DNA of 64,000 nucleotides from Paenibacillus ottowii (GTDB lineage: Bacteria > Bacillota > Bacilli > Paenibacillales > Paenibacillaceae): positions 1-64,000 of the forward strand of contig NZ_VIJZ01000011.1 of the NCBI RefSeq assembly GCF_006874425.1, given 5' to 3'. Made by a program: the position numbers and the translations under genes. The notes under the pieces were generated by a model. The model did no database searches and was not told where the DNA came from. It saw nothing but the letters and a program-made list of their open reading frames with translations. Every line of letters begins with the position of its first letter. Position 1 is the stretch's first letter. Of this stretch, positions 19,889 through 27,264 are shown one piece after another.

Positions 19889-19917
19889 TTACGTAAAATA
19901 TAATTTTGACGAATATT
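19889..19917 (+). other. Candidate dif-like core upstream of the XerS-like gene
   Basis: The stretch ACGTAAAATATAATTTTGAC lies 45-70 bp before the recombinase start and overlaps its promoter. Streptococcal XerS acts at a dif site placed directly upstream of xerS, and the central TATAATTTT part resembles what I remember of that site. Only position and partial resemblance support this. Confidence 0.25.
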
Positions 19918-19934
19918 TATAACTGAAGTATAAT
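19906..19934 (+). promoter_or_regulatory. Sigma-A promoter of the recombinase gene
   Basis: TTGACG (19906-19911), a 17-bp spacer and a perfect TATAAT (19929-19934) lie 23 bp before ATG. CGGAGG at 19941 is the ribosome binding site. Confidence 0.8.
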
Positions 19935-19956
19935 AATTTACGGAGGTTATACATAT

Positions 19957-21027
19957 ATGGATAAACAAATGAAAATGCATTACATGAATCGAATCGATGA
20001 AAAATTGTCCGATCTTCCGTGGTTTGTTACGGAATTTATTGATAGCAGAAAACGAAAACTTTCTCCCACAACGCTTCTGAATTATTGCCATGACTATATT
20101 ATTTTTTTTGATTGGTTAGTTGCAGAAAATTTTACTGAAGATAGCCGTAAAAACATTAAATTAGCTACTTTGGAGAAACTAACGATTCGTGAAGTGGAAA
20201 ATTTCCTATCTTTTTTGGAGTATCAACTAGGCAATGCCAAGCTAACCATCAACCGTAAATTGTCCTCACTAAAATCCTTATTTGATTACTTACAGAACAA
20301 AGCTGAAACAAATGACTTAAAACCATATATCCAGCGCAATGTTATGGCCAAAATGGATTTAAACGTGATTAAAGAAAGCCAAGAAACCATTGCCAATCGT
20401 ATTGATGGGAAAATTCTTAGAGAAGACGATTTTGAGTCATTTAGGCAGTTTATAGCTCATGATTTCGGAGAAATCAATAAAGAGAATAAACGTATTTTCA
20501 ATTTCCATCAATTTAACCGTGAACGAGATACAGCTATTGTTTCCCTCATTTTAGGTTCTGGTCTTAGGCTCTCTGAGGTAGCAGGTATTAACATTGAAGA
20601 TTTAGATATGAACAAAGCTTTGGTGCGTGTTATACGAAAAGGCAATAAAGAACAATACGTGTATTTCAGCAAGCAAGCGTTACTAGATTTAGAAAATTAT
20701 CTGCAGATTAGAGAATCCAGATATATCCCAGAAAAAAACGAAAGCTTTTTGTTTATTGCAGCTTCCATAGGTCGTAAAGGAAAAAGCCGACGTTTAACGC
20801 AGCGATCTATTGAAAAACTAATCGAAAAGTATGCTTCAGCTTTTGGAAAACCAGCATTAACCGTGCATTCTCTAAGACATTCATTTGCAACGCGCTATCA
20901 TTTAGAGAACAATGATGTGCCTAGATTGAAAAACCAATTAGGACATTCCTCAATACAAACAACCATGATCTATACACATTTAACAGATGAGGAAATGAGG
21001 AAGGCAGTCAATAATATGGATAAGTAA
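19957..21027 (+). CDS. xerS: Tyrosine recombinase, XerS-like
   Basis: The 356 residues match the usual XerS length. The N-terminal SAM-like core-binding half (SPTTLLNYCHDYIIFFDWL) is followed by the catalytic domain. All catalytic residues are visible: Arg in GSGLRLSEVAG, Lys in RKGNKEQYV, HSLRH (HxxR, near residue 305), LGHSS and the nucleophile Tyr in TTMIYTHLT. Family members cut and rejoin DNA at dif-type sites for chromosome-dimer resolution or element integration. A strong own promoter and RBS support expression. A decayed copy of its 3' end lies just upstream and a repeat-bounded element just downstream, so this is a recombination hot spot. It could be a mobile-element integrase rather than the housekeeping XerS. 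Confidence 0.88.
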   Translation: MDKQMKMHYMNRIDEKLSDLPWFVTEFIDSRKRKLSPTTLLNYCHDYIIFFDWLVAENFTEDSRKNIKLATLEKLTIREVENFLSFLEYQLGNAKLTINRKLSSLKSLFDYLQNKAETNDLKPYIQRNVMAKMDLNVIKESQETIANRIDGKILREDDFESFRQFIAHDFGEINKENKRIFNFHQFNRERDTAIVSLILGSGLRLSEVAGINIEDLDMNKALVRVIRKGNKEQYVYFSKQALLDLENYLQIRESRYIPEKNESFLFIAASIGRKGKSRRLTQRSIEKLIEKYASAFGKPALTVHSLRHSFATRYHLENNDVPRLKNQLGHSSIQTTMIYTHLTDEEMRKAVNNMDK

Positions 21028-21047
21028 TGTAGAGCGCGTCAAGTAAG

Positions 21048-21220
21048 TGACACTAAATTGCCTACCTGACTGGGAGAATGACACAAAGTTACCTACTTAG
21101 CTTGATAAATAAAAAAAATTACCTCATTCGCTTGAAGAAAAAGAACTAAGTCACTCAAAAGTATGATTTAACTACTAAAGTAGGGAACTTTGTGTCATTT
21201 TAGTAGGGGATTTTGTGTCA
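21048..21220. repeat. 173-bp element with double terminal repeats (MITE or collapsed IS21-like ends)
   Basis: The left end has TGACACTAAATTGCCTACC (21048) and TGACACAAAGTTACCTACTT (21079). The right end carries the same two units inverted: reverse complements of 21201-21220 (TGACACAAAATCCCCTACTA) and 21175-21197 (TGACACAAAGTTCCCTACTT). Each end therefore has two tandem units, outer then inner, in mirror order, with about 75 bp of AT-rich filler and no coding capacity. Several repeated units per end is typical of IS21-family termini. No target duplication was seen. Confidence 0.65.
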
Positions 21221-21559
21221 ATGTACAATTCGCGGCCCAAAAATAGAGGTTAGGTTTTCTCCTGATACATATTCACAAAACCCGTATTTTGTACATATGT
21301 TAATGAATTGAAAATGCATGTGGACTCCATCATCATATTCCTGTTGGAGATTGGCACTAGTTCCCTACTTTAGCTATTTATCTGAACGAAAATTTTTGTT
21401 TACTGAGGTTATAAATGATACAAAGTTCGCATAAACGTTTATATCTTTTGTAACCTCGAATAAATTTATCTTTTTCATTTGTCCTTGCTTAATGATGCTT
21501 ATGAAACAATCGTTTCCGTGAGCATCATATCCAAAAAGGAAAATTCACTATATTTCAGA
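21221..21559. other. Non-coding stretch with degenerate repeat copies
   Basis: There is no supported gene here. GGCACTAGTTCCCTACTTTA (about 21353) and TGATACAAAGTTCGC (about 21416) look like decayed further copies of the terminal units found at 21048-21220. Confidence 0.4.
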
Positions 21560-22195
21560 TCATTCCCATGTATTATGGTGTATTAGATTATTTAGATTTC
21601 GACGTCTCTCCCAATTTACTTGCTCTAGGATTGGTTTAGTAGGATAAAATTCCGTATAACCTAATGAAACCAAAGCAATAGGATCAATATGTGGTGGAAT
21701 ATTTAGTATTTCCCGTACGTCTGTTTTCTTGTAAAAACTCACCCATCCCATAGCTATTCCTTCTGCATAAGACGCCAACCACATATTTTGGATACAACAG
21801 GCGACGGAAAGAATATCTGTTTCAGGAATAGAATTTCGTCCAATTACATGTCCGCCACCTCTAGTTGGATCACATGTAATACAGATCGTTATAGGTGCTT
21901 CCCTTATACCCTCTAATTTTAACGAGAGAAATCTTTTCTTTTTTTCATCTTCATAGTGTATGGACAAGGCCTTAATCTCTTTATGACATGCATGCGCCAA
22001 TCGTTCTTTAACTTCTTGAGAGTCAACTATAATAAAATCCCAAGGTTGCATAAAACCAACGGAAGGTGCATGATGACCAGCCATTAATATGTTGTTTAAC
22101 TTTTCTTTGGATATGGGTTTTCCATTAAATGATCGTATATCTCTCCTTTCAAAAATGGCTTTAAATATTCCTTCTCTTTCATAATCATTTAACAA
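21560..22195 (-). CDS. bluB: BluB-like 5,6-dimethylbenzimidazole synthase (nitroreductase fold)
   Basis: This 211-residue flavoprotein starts at TTG with GGGAGGA seven bases before. The motifs RRDIRSFNGKPISKEKL, HHAPSVGFMQPWDFI, CDPTRGGGHVIGR and ETDILSVACCIQNMWLASYA follow the BluB pattern more closely than generic nitroreductases. BluB consumes FMNH2 and O2 to make the lower ligand of cobalamin. No other cobalamin gene is in the window, and no B12 riboswitch was found upstream, so it could supply the ligand for salvage or be a divergent BluB-like reductase. The annotation rests on motif order, so function is likely but not certain. Confidence 0.78.
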   Translation of the reverse strand: MLNDYEREGIFKAIFERRDIRSFNGKPISKEKLNNILMAGHHAPSVGFMQPWDFIIVDSQEVKERLAHACHKEIKALSIHYEDEKKKRFLSLKLEGIREAPITICITCDPTRGGGHVIGRNSIPETDILSVACCIQNMWLASYAEGIAMGWVSFYKKTDVREILNIPPHIDPIALVSLGYTEFYPTKPILEQVNWERRRNLNNLIHHNTWE

Positions 22196-22238
22196 TTTAA
22201 TTCCTCCCTTAAAACAAAAATCCCCAGCTTATATAAGA

Positions 22239-22260
22239 CTGAGAATGAACCAGTACTCAG
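22239..22260. promoter_or_regulatory. Dyad CTGAG-N12-CTCAG upstream of the BluB-like gene
   Basis: A 5-bp perfect inverted repeat with a partly symmetrical centre lies about 45 bp before the start of the minus-strand gene. It could be a repressor operator; the regulator is unknown. Confidence 0.35.
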
Positions 22261-22606
22261 ATTATTATGACAGGGGTCAAGTTTACATTGAAGTTGGTAT
22301 TTTTATAATATAACTCTAATATTATTTATACTTGAAATCAATTTATGTAGGGGTCATTGAATGGTGGATTCGAAATGGAATGCCCTATTCACCGCAAGTC
22401 ATGGCCACGCAAGTTGGCACCTTGCTAGAAAGAAGTTTTTAATCGGTAATTATATTCTGTAAAGTAAATGGCCTTTTCCCTTTTCAATATAGGTCACAGT
22501 ATACAACGAGTGACATTCTACATGTCAATTACGCCGAAACTTAAGCACCAACTAAAATTAAGTTTTGTTGATCGTCCGCCTAGCATAATCTCGTATTCAA
22601 TAAAAT
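22261..22606. other. Intergenic stretch without a recognisable gene
   Basis: AT-rich sequence upstream of the BluB-like gene and downstream of the lactonase terminator. I see no conserved reading frame, riboswitch or repeat. Confidence 0.5.
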
Positions 22607-22642
22607 AGGACATTCCCGTGCTTTGCCACCGGGCTATGTCCT
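22607..22642 (-). terminator. Terminator of the amidase-lactonase operon
   Basis: On the minus strand AGGACATagCCCG pairs with CGGGaATGTCCT, followed by ATTTTATT, about 20 bp after the lactonase stop. Confidence 0.8.
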
Positions 22643-22662
22643 CCTCACATTTCTATTTCTAT

Positions 22663-23421
22663 TTATGAAAAGTTAGGAAATACACGACATTTTTTAGCTT
22701 GAACTTCATCGTGCCCGAAAAAAACAGCCGAAGGCCGAACTGCCTTTATTAGTTCTTGCATTCGTTTGATCGATTTTGCGGATAGCTCTGGGTCTGATGA
22801 TAGGAATGGAATTTCATTTTCAAAGTTCTCCCTAGTATATGATACATCGATTGTAAGCAGGATAGGACCGGAAGTCTCCGTTGTTACTAGAACTGATTGA
22901 TGCCCCGGAGAATGGCCTGGTGTTGAAAATATGCTAATCCCTGGCGCCACTTCATAATCCCCGCTGATGATTTGGTACTTCAAGTCAGGTATTCTGCATT
23001 CTTGAGGTGAATAGTCGTCATTCGATATGGCCGCGTCATATTCCGCGCGCTGAATAAGAATTGGCGTGTTTCGGAAATGCCCGTTTCCTCCGGCATGATC
23101 AAGGTGCAAATGGGAACTGATAAGGAGCTGAATATCGTCCGCCCTGTAACCAGCACGCTTTAATATGGCCAATATACTGTCATTTTCGGTCATGGCAGGG
23201 ACAACCCTTCCCTCCCTTCCGGTTCCTTTGTAATAATCGGGATTATTAATAAAAGAATCCGGCATGCCCGTATCGATTAAAATCGGTCCATCGGTCGTTT
23301 CTAATAGAAAAGTCCATATCGGCATTTTGACTAAAGAACCTGGCGTGAGATTGCGATTCACCGCAGATTGATCAAGATAACAATAACCAGCTGGTAAAAA
23401 AAATAGTTTTTTCACAGTCAT
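22663..23421 (-). CDS. aiiA: N-acyl-homoserine lactonase, AiiA type (metallo-beta-lactamase fold)
   Basis: The 252 residues line up nearly end to end with Bacillus AiiA. The start MTVKKLFFLPAGYCYLDQS, the metal site SSHLHLDHAGGNGH (HxHxDH), PGHSPGHQS, LLTIDVSYT and FFGHDEV supply the ligands for the two zinc ions and the conserved Tyr. The enzyme opens the homoserine lactone ring of Gram-negative quorum signals in the cytoplasm. It is the last gene of a minus-strand operon, 48 bp after a small protein and downstream of an amidase, with a TetR regulator facing the operon. It ends at a strong terminator. ATG is supported by GAGG 8 bp upstream. Confidence 0.93.
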   Translation of the reverse strand: MTVKKLFFLPAGYCYLDQSAVNRNLTPGSLVKMPIWTFLLETTDGPILIDTGMPDSFINNPDYYKGTGREGRVVPAMTENDSILAILKRAGYRADDIQLLISSHLHLDHAGGNGHFRNTPILIQRAEYDAAISNDDYSPQECRIPDLKYQIISGDYEVAPGISIFSTPGHSPGHQSVLVTTETSGPILLTIDVSYTRENFENEIPFLSSDPELSAKSIKRMQELIKAVRPSAVFFGHDEVQAKKCRVFPNFS

Positions 23422-23469
23422 TCGCGCATCCTCATTTCGTCATCATTGTATTCCATTCTGAATATTCGG

Positions 23470-23673
23470 TTACTCCAAAATTAAATCCCGACTAGGCCTC
23501 CTCTTGTAAGCAGGAGGCAATATTGGTTCTATACCTGTCAAATTCAACTCCTTAAGACTAGCGATCCCGGGGATAAACTGAAGATAGGGTTTAGTTTCTT
23601 CTTCCCTTGCAATGATAATTGTTTCGTTCAATGCTTCAGGGTTGCGAACAGAGTCAGGTTGCTTAGTAGTCAT
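23470..23673 (-). CDS. Small protein between amidase and lactonase, possibly GatC/AtzG-like
   Basis: This 67-residue protein has an AAGGAG site and starts 14 bp after the amidase stop. The C-terminal half SLKELNLTGIEPILPP resembles the GatC linker pattern (LDTEGVEP), in which a small chain wraps around the GatA amidase. The tail is basic (KRRPSRD). Two-subunit amidases with a short GatC- or AtzG-like partner are known, and position right after an amidase fits. There is no clear catalytic motif or signal peptide. Function is inferred from context and a short resemblance only. Confidence 0.55.
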   Translation of the reverse strand: MTTKQPDSVRNPEALNETIIIAREEETKPYLQFIPGIASLKELNLTGIEPILPPAYKRRPSRDLILE

Positions 23674-23687
23674 TCAATTTTTCTCCT

Positions 23688-25076
23688 TCATAACTGGGGA
23701 TGTCTTTTATGCCAATCCGTAGCAAGTTCATAGGCATAGCCGATGCCAAGGACTTCAGCCTCTTCGAAGTGACGGCCAATCAACTGCATGTTAACTGGCA
23801 GACCGGAAGGAGAAAAGCCGCATGGCATCGATAGACTAGGCATTCCGGTCAAATTTGTTGGAAGCGTAAACGTCGTCAAACGGAGCGCTCCCGCTTGATC
23901 GTCCGGATAGGGAGCAGTGTTTGGCGTTGCCGGAGTCAACAATACATCAATTCCGGACATCGCGTTCAGGAAGTCATCGGTTACCAACTGCCGAGCCCGC
24001 TGAGATTGTAGATAAATCGAGGCGGGAATATCTTTGCTGCTTTCAAGAAACATCCGCACATCCTGCCCGTAATCATCAGATTTCTTTTCCATCCATTTCT
24101 CGTGGATGGAATACATCTCCGCCATCATAATGGCCATTGTCGCCTCGGGAACATGCTTGATCAGCGGAAATTCAACTTCAATCAGCTCGGCTCCAAGCTC
24201 ACGGAAAGTATGGATAGCCGATTGCAGCGCCGCTTCGACCTGCGGCTCCAGGTCCTCATAATAATAATTTGTCGGCAATCCGATACGAACGCCCTTAAGC
24301 CCTTCAGGATACAGCTTGATGCCAGGAGGGGGCAGGTCGACTGTTGAGACGTCCTTCGCATCGAAGCCAGACATTACATCCAGGCATAGAGATGCATCCA
24401 GGACGCTTCGGGCTAACGGTCCTGGATGATCGAGCGACCAAGCCATTGGCATTATGCCATATCTGCTAATACGGCCATAGGTCGGCTTCATTCCGACAAC
24501 GCCGCAACAAGCAGCCGGTATGCGAATCGATCCTCCGGTGTCAGTGCCCGTAGCCAAATATGCCATTCCGGATGCAAGGGCAGATGCGGAGCCACCGCTT
24601 GATCCCCCCGGTACAAGCTCAAGATTCCACGGATTGCGGCAAGGACCAAAATGCGGACTACTTGTAGTCATCCCAGCCGCGAATTCGTGAGTTTGCACTT
24701 TGCCGAGCAAAATTGTCCCTGCTTCATGCAGTTTAGCGACAACGGTAGAGTCATAATCGGTAACGAAATCCTTCAATATTTTCGAGCTTGCTGTTGTCCT
24801 GATGCCTTTCGTATAATAAAGATCCTTATGCACAATAGGAATTCCGTGAAGCGGTCCTTTGTACCGGCCATGCATAATATCATGTTCCGCTTGCTTAGCC
24901 TGTTCAATCGCCAATTCGGCAGTTAGAGTAACGAAAGCGTTTAACTTCGGATTCAACCGCTGAATTCGATGTAGGACTTGTTCCGTAATTTCGACCGGGG
25001 ATACCTCCCCGGCATGAATCATAAAAGCTAACTCATTGATGGTAGCATACGTGAGTTCGGAGACACGTTCATTCAT
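23688..25076 (-). CDS. Amidase signature (GatA-type) hydrolase
   Basis: I choose the ATG at 25076 (MNERVSELTY), which has GGGGAG 11 bp upstream. A longer frame to 25139 would run into the regulator palindrome. The 462-residue protein carries the Ser-Ser-Lys set: Lys in GIPIVHKDLYY, GGSSGGSASALASG and DTGGSIRIPA, then PTYGRISRYGIMP. It hydrolyses an amide bond; the substrate is unknown. As first gene of an operon with AiiA it may act on AHLs or on lactonase products (N-acyl homoserine), which would give complete signal destruction. That is inference. It could equally handle an unrelated amide. TetR palindromes lie just upstream. Confidence 0.88.
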   Translation of the reverse strand: MNERVSELTYATINELAFMIHAGEVSPVEITEQVLHRIQRLNPKLNAFVTLTAELAIEQAKQAEHDIMHGRYKGPLHGIPIVHKDLYYTKGIRTTASSKILKDFVTDYDSTVVAKLHEAGTILLGKVQTHEFAAGMTTSSPHFGPCRNPWNLELVPGGSSGGSASALASGMAYLATGTDTGGSIRIPAACCGVVGMKPTYGRISRYGIMPMAWSLDHPGPLARSVLDASLCLDVMSGFDAKDVSTVDLPPPGIKLYPEGLKGVRIGLPTNYYYEDLEPQVEAALQSAIHTFRELGAELIEVEFPLIKHVPEATMAIMMAEMYSIHEKWMEKKSDDYGQDVRMFLESSKDIPASIYLQSQRARQLVTDDFLNAMSGIDVLLTPATPNTAPYPDDQAGALRLTTFTLPTNLTGMPSLSMPCGFSPSGLPVNMQLIGRHFEEAEVLGIGYAYELATDWHKRHPQL

Positions 25077-25131
25077 CCGCTTCAACTCCCCGCCTTTTTC
25101 TTCTAATGGATATGTTTCACTTATTAGGTAT

Positions 25132-25148
25132 ACGGACAAATTGTCCGT
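25132..25148. promoter_or_regulatory. TetR operator O1 (perfect 17-bp palindrome)
   Basis: ACGGACAAATTGTCCGT lies 56 bp before the amidase start. An identical copy is 34 bp away. Confidence 0.85.
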
Positions 25149-25165
25149 TTCTTTTTATAATATTA

Positions 25166-25182
25166 ACGGACAAATTGTCCGT
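25166..25182. promoter_or_regulatory. TetR operator O2 (identical to O1)
   Basis: ACGGACAAATTGTCCGT repeats exactly, 34 bp (just over three helical turns) from O1, with an AT-rich promoter-like TTATAATATT between them. Confidence 0.85.
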
Positions 25183-25253
25183 ATGTCAATTCAGAATTAT
25201 GATAAACCACTATTGAGTTTGCCTTCCATTTAAAAATTATTATAATTATGAAG

Positions 25254-25266
25254 GGACACGTTGTCC
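25254..25266. promoter_or_regulatory. TetR operator O3 near the regulator gene
   Basis: GGACACGTTGTCC matches the O1/O2 core GGACAAATTGTCC at 11 of 13 positions. It lies 38 bp before the tetR start, which suggests autoregulation. Confidence 0.65.
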
Positions 25267-25303
25267 TATTTAGTTGAAATCAAATTACTAGGAGAATATC
25301 CCT

Positions 25304-25915
25304 ATGAAAGATAAAATCACACTGGAATCCCCCAAGATCCCTAGGGAGGGAGTTAACCGAAGACGGATATTGGAAGCGGCAAGAGAGCTTTTTATAGAAC
25401 AAGGCGTCGAGAACGTTAATATGCATCAGATCGCTAAAGCGGCAGGAGTTGGACAAGCAACCTTGTACCGCCGGTATCCCCTGAAAGGCGACATTTGTTT
25501 GGAAATTGTCAGCGAAGAGTGTCAACCATTATTCGACGAAGTTCAGGCCTACCTCGGCCAATCCAAGGATGTTATTCCTTTGGAGCAACTTTATCAAGTC
25601 ATCGTGAGCTATGTTTCCTTTTTGGAGTCGAAAGTCCCCTGGCTTTGCGCCGTCAGCCGCGCATCTACCGGACATCGCCCACTTCATTCGCCGCTATGTC
25701 AATGGATGCGTACAACATGTAGATATTTATATAGCGAGGCTTCAGCAAAAGGAGATATTTCGGACGTTGACATTGTATACACCGTAGAAGCTTTATTGGC
25801 AACTCTCCACAACATCGATTTTCATTTAAAAGATGAAGAACTTTCGACGAAACAAATTTTGAAAGGAATTTGCAGACTTTACATTGATGGCTTGAAAGCG
25901 TCAAAAAGCGGATGA
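25304..25915 (+). CDS. TetR/AcrR-family repressor of the amidase-lactonase operon
   Basis: The protein has 203 residues, with AGGAG before ATG. The N-terminal helix-turn-helix spans RRRILEAARELFIEQGVENV and QIAKAAGVGQATLYRRYP, the standard TetR domain. The C-terminal ligand domain is not assignable. The gene is divergent from the amidase, and three matching palindromes sit in the shared gap, two before the amidase and one before this gene. The expected role is repression of both promoters, released by a small molecule. The operon content suggests the inducer may be an acyl-homoserine lactone or an amide, but this cannot be seen in the sequence. Confidence 0.9.
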   Translation: MKDKITLESPKIPREGVNRRRILEAARELFIEQGVENVNMHQIAKAAGVGQATLYRRYPLKGDICLEIVSEECQPLFDEVQAYLGQSKDVIPLEQLYQVIVSYVSFLESKVPWLCAVSRASTGHRPLHSPLCQWMRTTCRYLYSEASAKGDISDVDIVYTVEALLATLHNIDFHLKDEELSTKQILKGICRLYIDGLKASKSG

Positions 25916-25957
25916 CCCTACGATCAAATCGAAATGACACTTAAGATCGGAAACGAC

Positions 25958-25988
25958 AAATAAGCGCCGCATAGTTCGGCGCTTATTT
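25958..25988 (+). terminator. Terminator after tetR
   Basis: A perfect 12-bp stem AAATAAGCGCCG/CGGCGCTTATTT with a 7-nt loop lies 43 bp after the stop codon. Confidence 0.85.
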
Positions 25989-26174
25989 GCATGCGTTCTC
26001 ATTTAGGTGGCAATTCGCTTCATGAAGTTCTATAAACATTCCATCTACTTTGCGGGTAGTGTCAGCTATGCTAGTACTACCCTCTTTACTTATTTTTATA
26101 TTAATATTTTTTAAAGTATTGTTTCTACTATTAGGATATTTGAAATCAACATTTTTATATTTTATTGTTAACAC
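25983..26174 (-). pseudogene. Short relic of an ABC-transporter ATPase domain
   Basis: The frame begins LTIKYKNVDFKYPNS and TLKNINIKISKEG. This is how ABC ATPase domains begin (NVxFxYP, then LkninikI and the approach to Walker A). The Walker A glycine loop never appears, and the rest is unrelated low-information sequence. It has about 63 codons compared with over 200 for the domain. The frame touches the tetR terminator. It is probably a dead fragment of an exporter. Confidence 0.5.
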
Positions 26175-26336
26175 ACTTTTATTTTTTGCTGATTACTGGG
26201 AACTTCTCTAATATTCAAAATTTCAATCAAATCATTGATATATAGTGATTTACGGCTAAATATGACTTCCTTGGATCGCTATCTGGATGATATGAAATTT
26301 GTCGTCGATGTAATCACATTTAATTGAAAGCAGAGC
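26175..26336. other. AT-rich intergenic stretch
   Basis: No frame, repeat or regulatory motif could be supported between the ABC relic and the fusB-like terminator. Confidence 0.4.
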
Positions 26337-26369
26337 AAAACAGGCTGCCTTTGAAAGGGCAACCTGTTT
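26337..26369 (-). terminator. Terminator of the FusB-like gene
   Basis: AAACAGGtTGCCCTTT pairs with AAAGGcAgCCTGTTTT on the minus strand, 9 bp after the stop. Confidence 0.7.
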
Positions 26370-26377
26370 CTAGTCAG

Positions 26378-27025
26378 TTATTTGAGGACAGTGAAGATGA
26401 ATTTCTCCAGCGCTCCTGTATCAGTAATGCACTGATTGCATCCTCGGCTCTCCTTACACACGTATTGGCCAATGGCAGAAAAATGGTCCGGCGAAGCGCT
26501 CGAAGGATTGGTTCTAACCGTGAAGAATGCAAGCTCCTGATGCCGATTGCAAAACAGGCAGTATCCTTTTTTGTGGGTCGGTGTGATTCTTCCCTCTATG
26601 CCAATGAACTGTCCTTCGAACGGATATACAATGAATAATTTATTTGTGGCAATATCTACCCAGCTCAGATACGTCAAATATCGAAAGTCAATGGATCGTA
26701 AATCAGGTACTTTCAGTTTCTTATTTTTAGGGAACAGTTTCTGAATCTGCTTCAGCGTAATCGGTGGGTATGGTTCCAGGTATGCTTCTAATGTGCTAAG
26801 ATATTTCTGGAAATCATATGTCGTCTCGAAGGTCGATATTTGCTCCAGCATCTGCTGCTGATCCCCTGTCAGATATGGAAATGCTTCAATAATGCTCGCT
26901 GCAGCACGATACCTTACGGTCTCCAAGACGCTTCGATCCGCGACGGTTCGCAGTGTATTCTGAAGAAATTCCGCTTGTTTCTTAATTATGTTATATTGAT
27001 GGTTTCTAATAAATGGTGTACTCAT
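26378..27025 (-). CDS. fusB: FusB/FusC-type elongation factor G-binding protein
   Basis: This 215-residue protein has a helical N-terminal half (FIRNHQYNIIKKQAEFL) and a C-terminal treble-clef zinc finger. The four Cys sit in GYCLFCNRHQE and VCKESRGCNQC, and the SIDFRYLTYLSWVDIATNK stretch is shared with the family. FusB-type proteins bind EF-G and help free it from fusidic-acid-stalled ribosomes. Chromosomal homologues in Bacillales are common and their normal role is less clear, so resistance is an inference. The gene is single, with its own terminator. A long, paired leader sequence precedes it, which could couple expression to translation stress. Confidence 0.85.
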   Translation of the reverse strand: MSTPFIRNHQYNIIKKQAEFLQNTLRTVADRSVLETVRYRAAASIIEAFPYLTGDQQQMLEQISTFETTYDFQKYLSTLEAYLEPYPPITLKQIQKLFPKNKKLKVPDLRSIDFRYLTYLSWVDIATNKLFIVYPFEGQFIGIEGRITPTHKKGYCLFCNRHQELAFFTVRTNPSSASPDHFSAIGQYVCKESRGCNQCITDTGALEKFIFTVLK

Positions 27026-27063
27026 AGCTCTTCAGCCCCTTATTTTCGTGAATGATCATAAGG

Positions 27064-27161
27064 TGCAAAGCCCGTTATTAGAAACGATAAAGTTAAGTTC
27101 GGGCGATCGAATCTATTCTATCGCACCCCACGAAAAGTATCGCCCTAGGTCAGGCTTTGCA
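27064..27161 (-). promoter_or_regulatory. Nested inverted repeats in the fusB-like leader
   Basis: An outer pair TGCAAAGCC (27064-27072) / GGCTTTGCA (27153-27161) encloses an inner pair GGGCGAT (27101-27107) / ATCGCCC (27139-27145). If transcribed toward fusB, they form a two-tier RNA stem ending 38 nt before the start codon. A leader RNA or a small mobile hairpin are both possible. Confidence 0.45.
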
Positions 27162-27264
27162 TGAGGACTTCCTAGCTAATGAGCAATCCAGCATTGCCAT
27201 CAACACCCCCCCCAATCACATATAACCTGCGAAAAGTATAGCAGGAAATTTTATAAGAGGCAAT

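Noticed and set aside
19957..21027. Phage integrase with adjoining att site
   Set aside because: No phage genes and no tRNA or direct-repeat att sites are nearby; length and N-terminus fit XerS better.
22196..22450. Cobalamin riboswitch upstream of the BluB-like gene
   Set aside because: No B12-box pattern or the needed stems could be found in the minus-strand leader.
25077..25139. Longer amidase start at 25139
   Set aside because: It would overlap operator O1 and lacks a ribosome binding site, while ATG 25076 has one.
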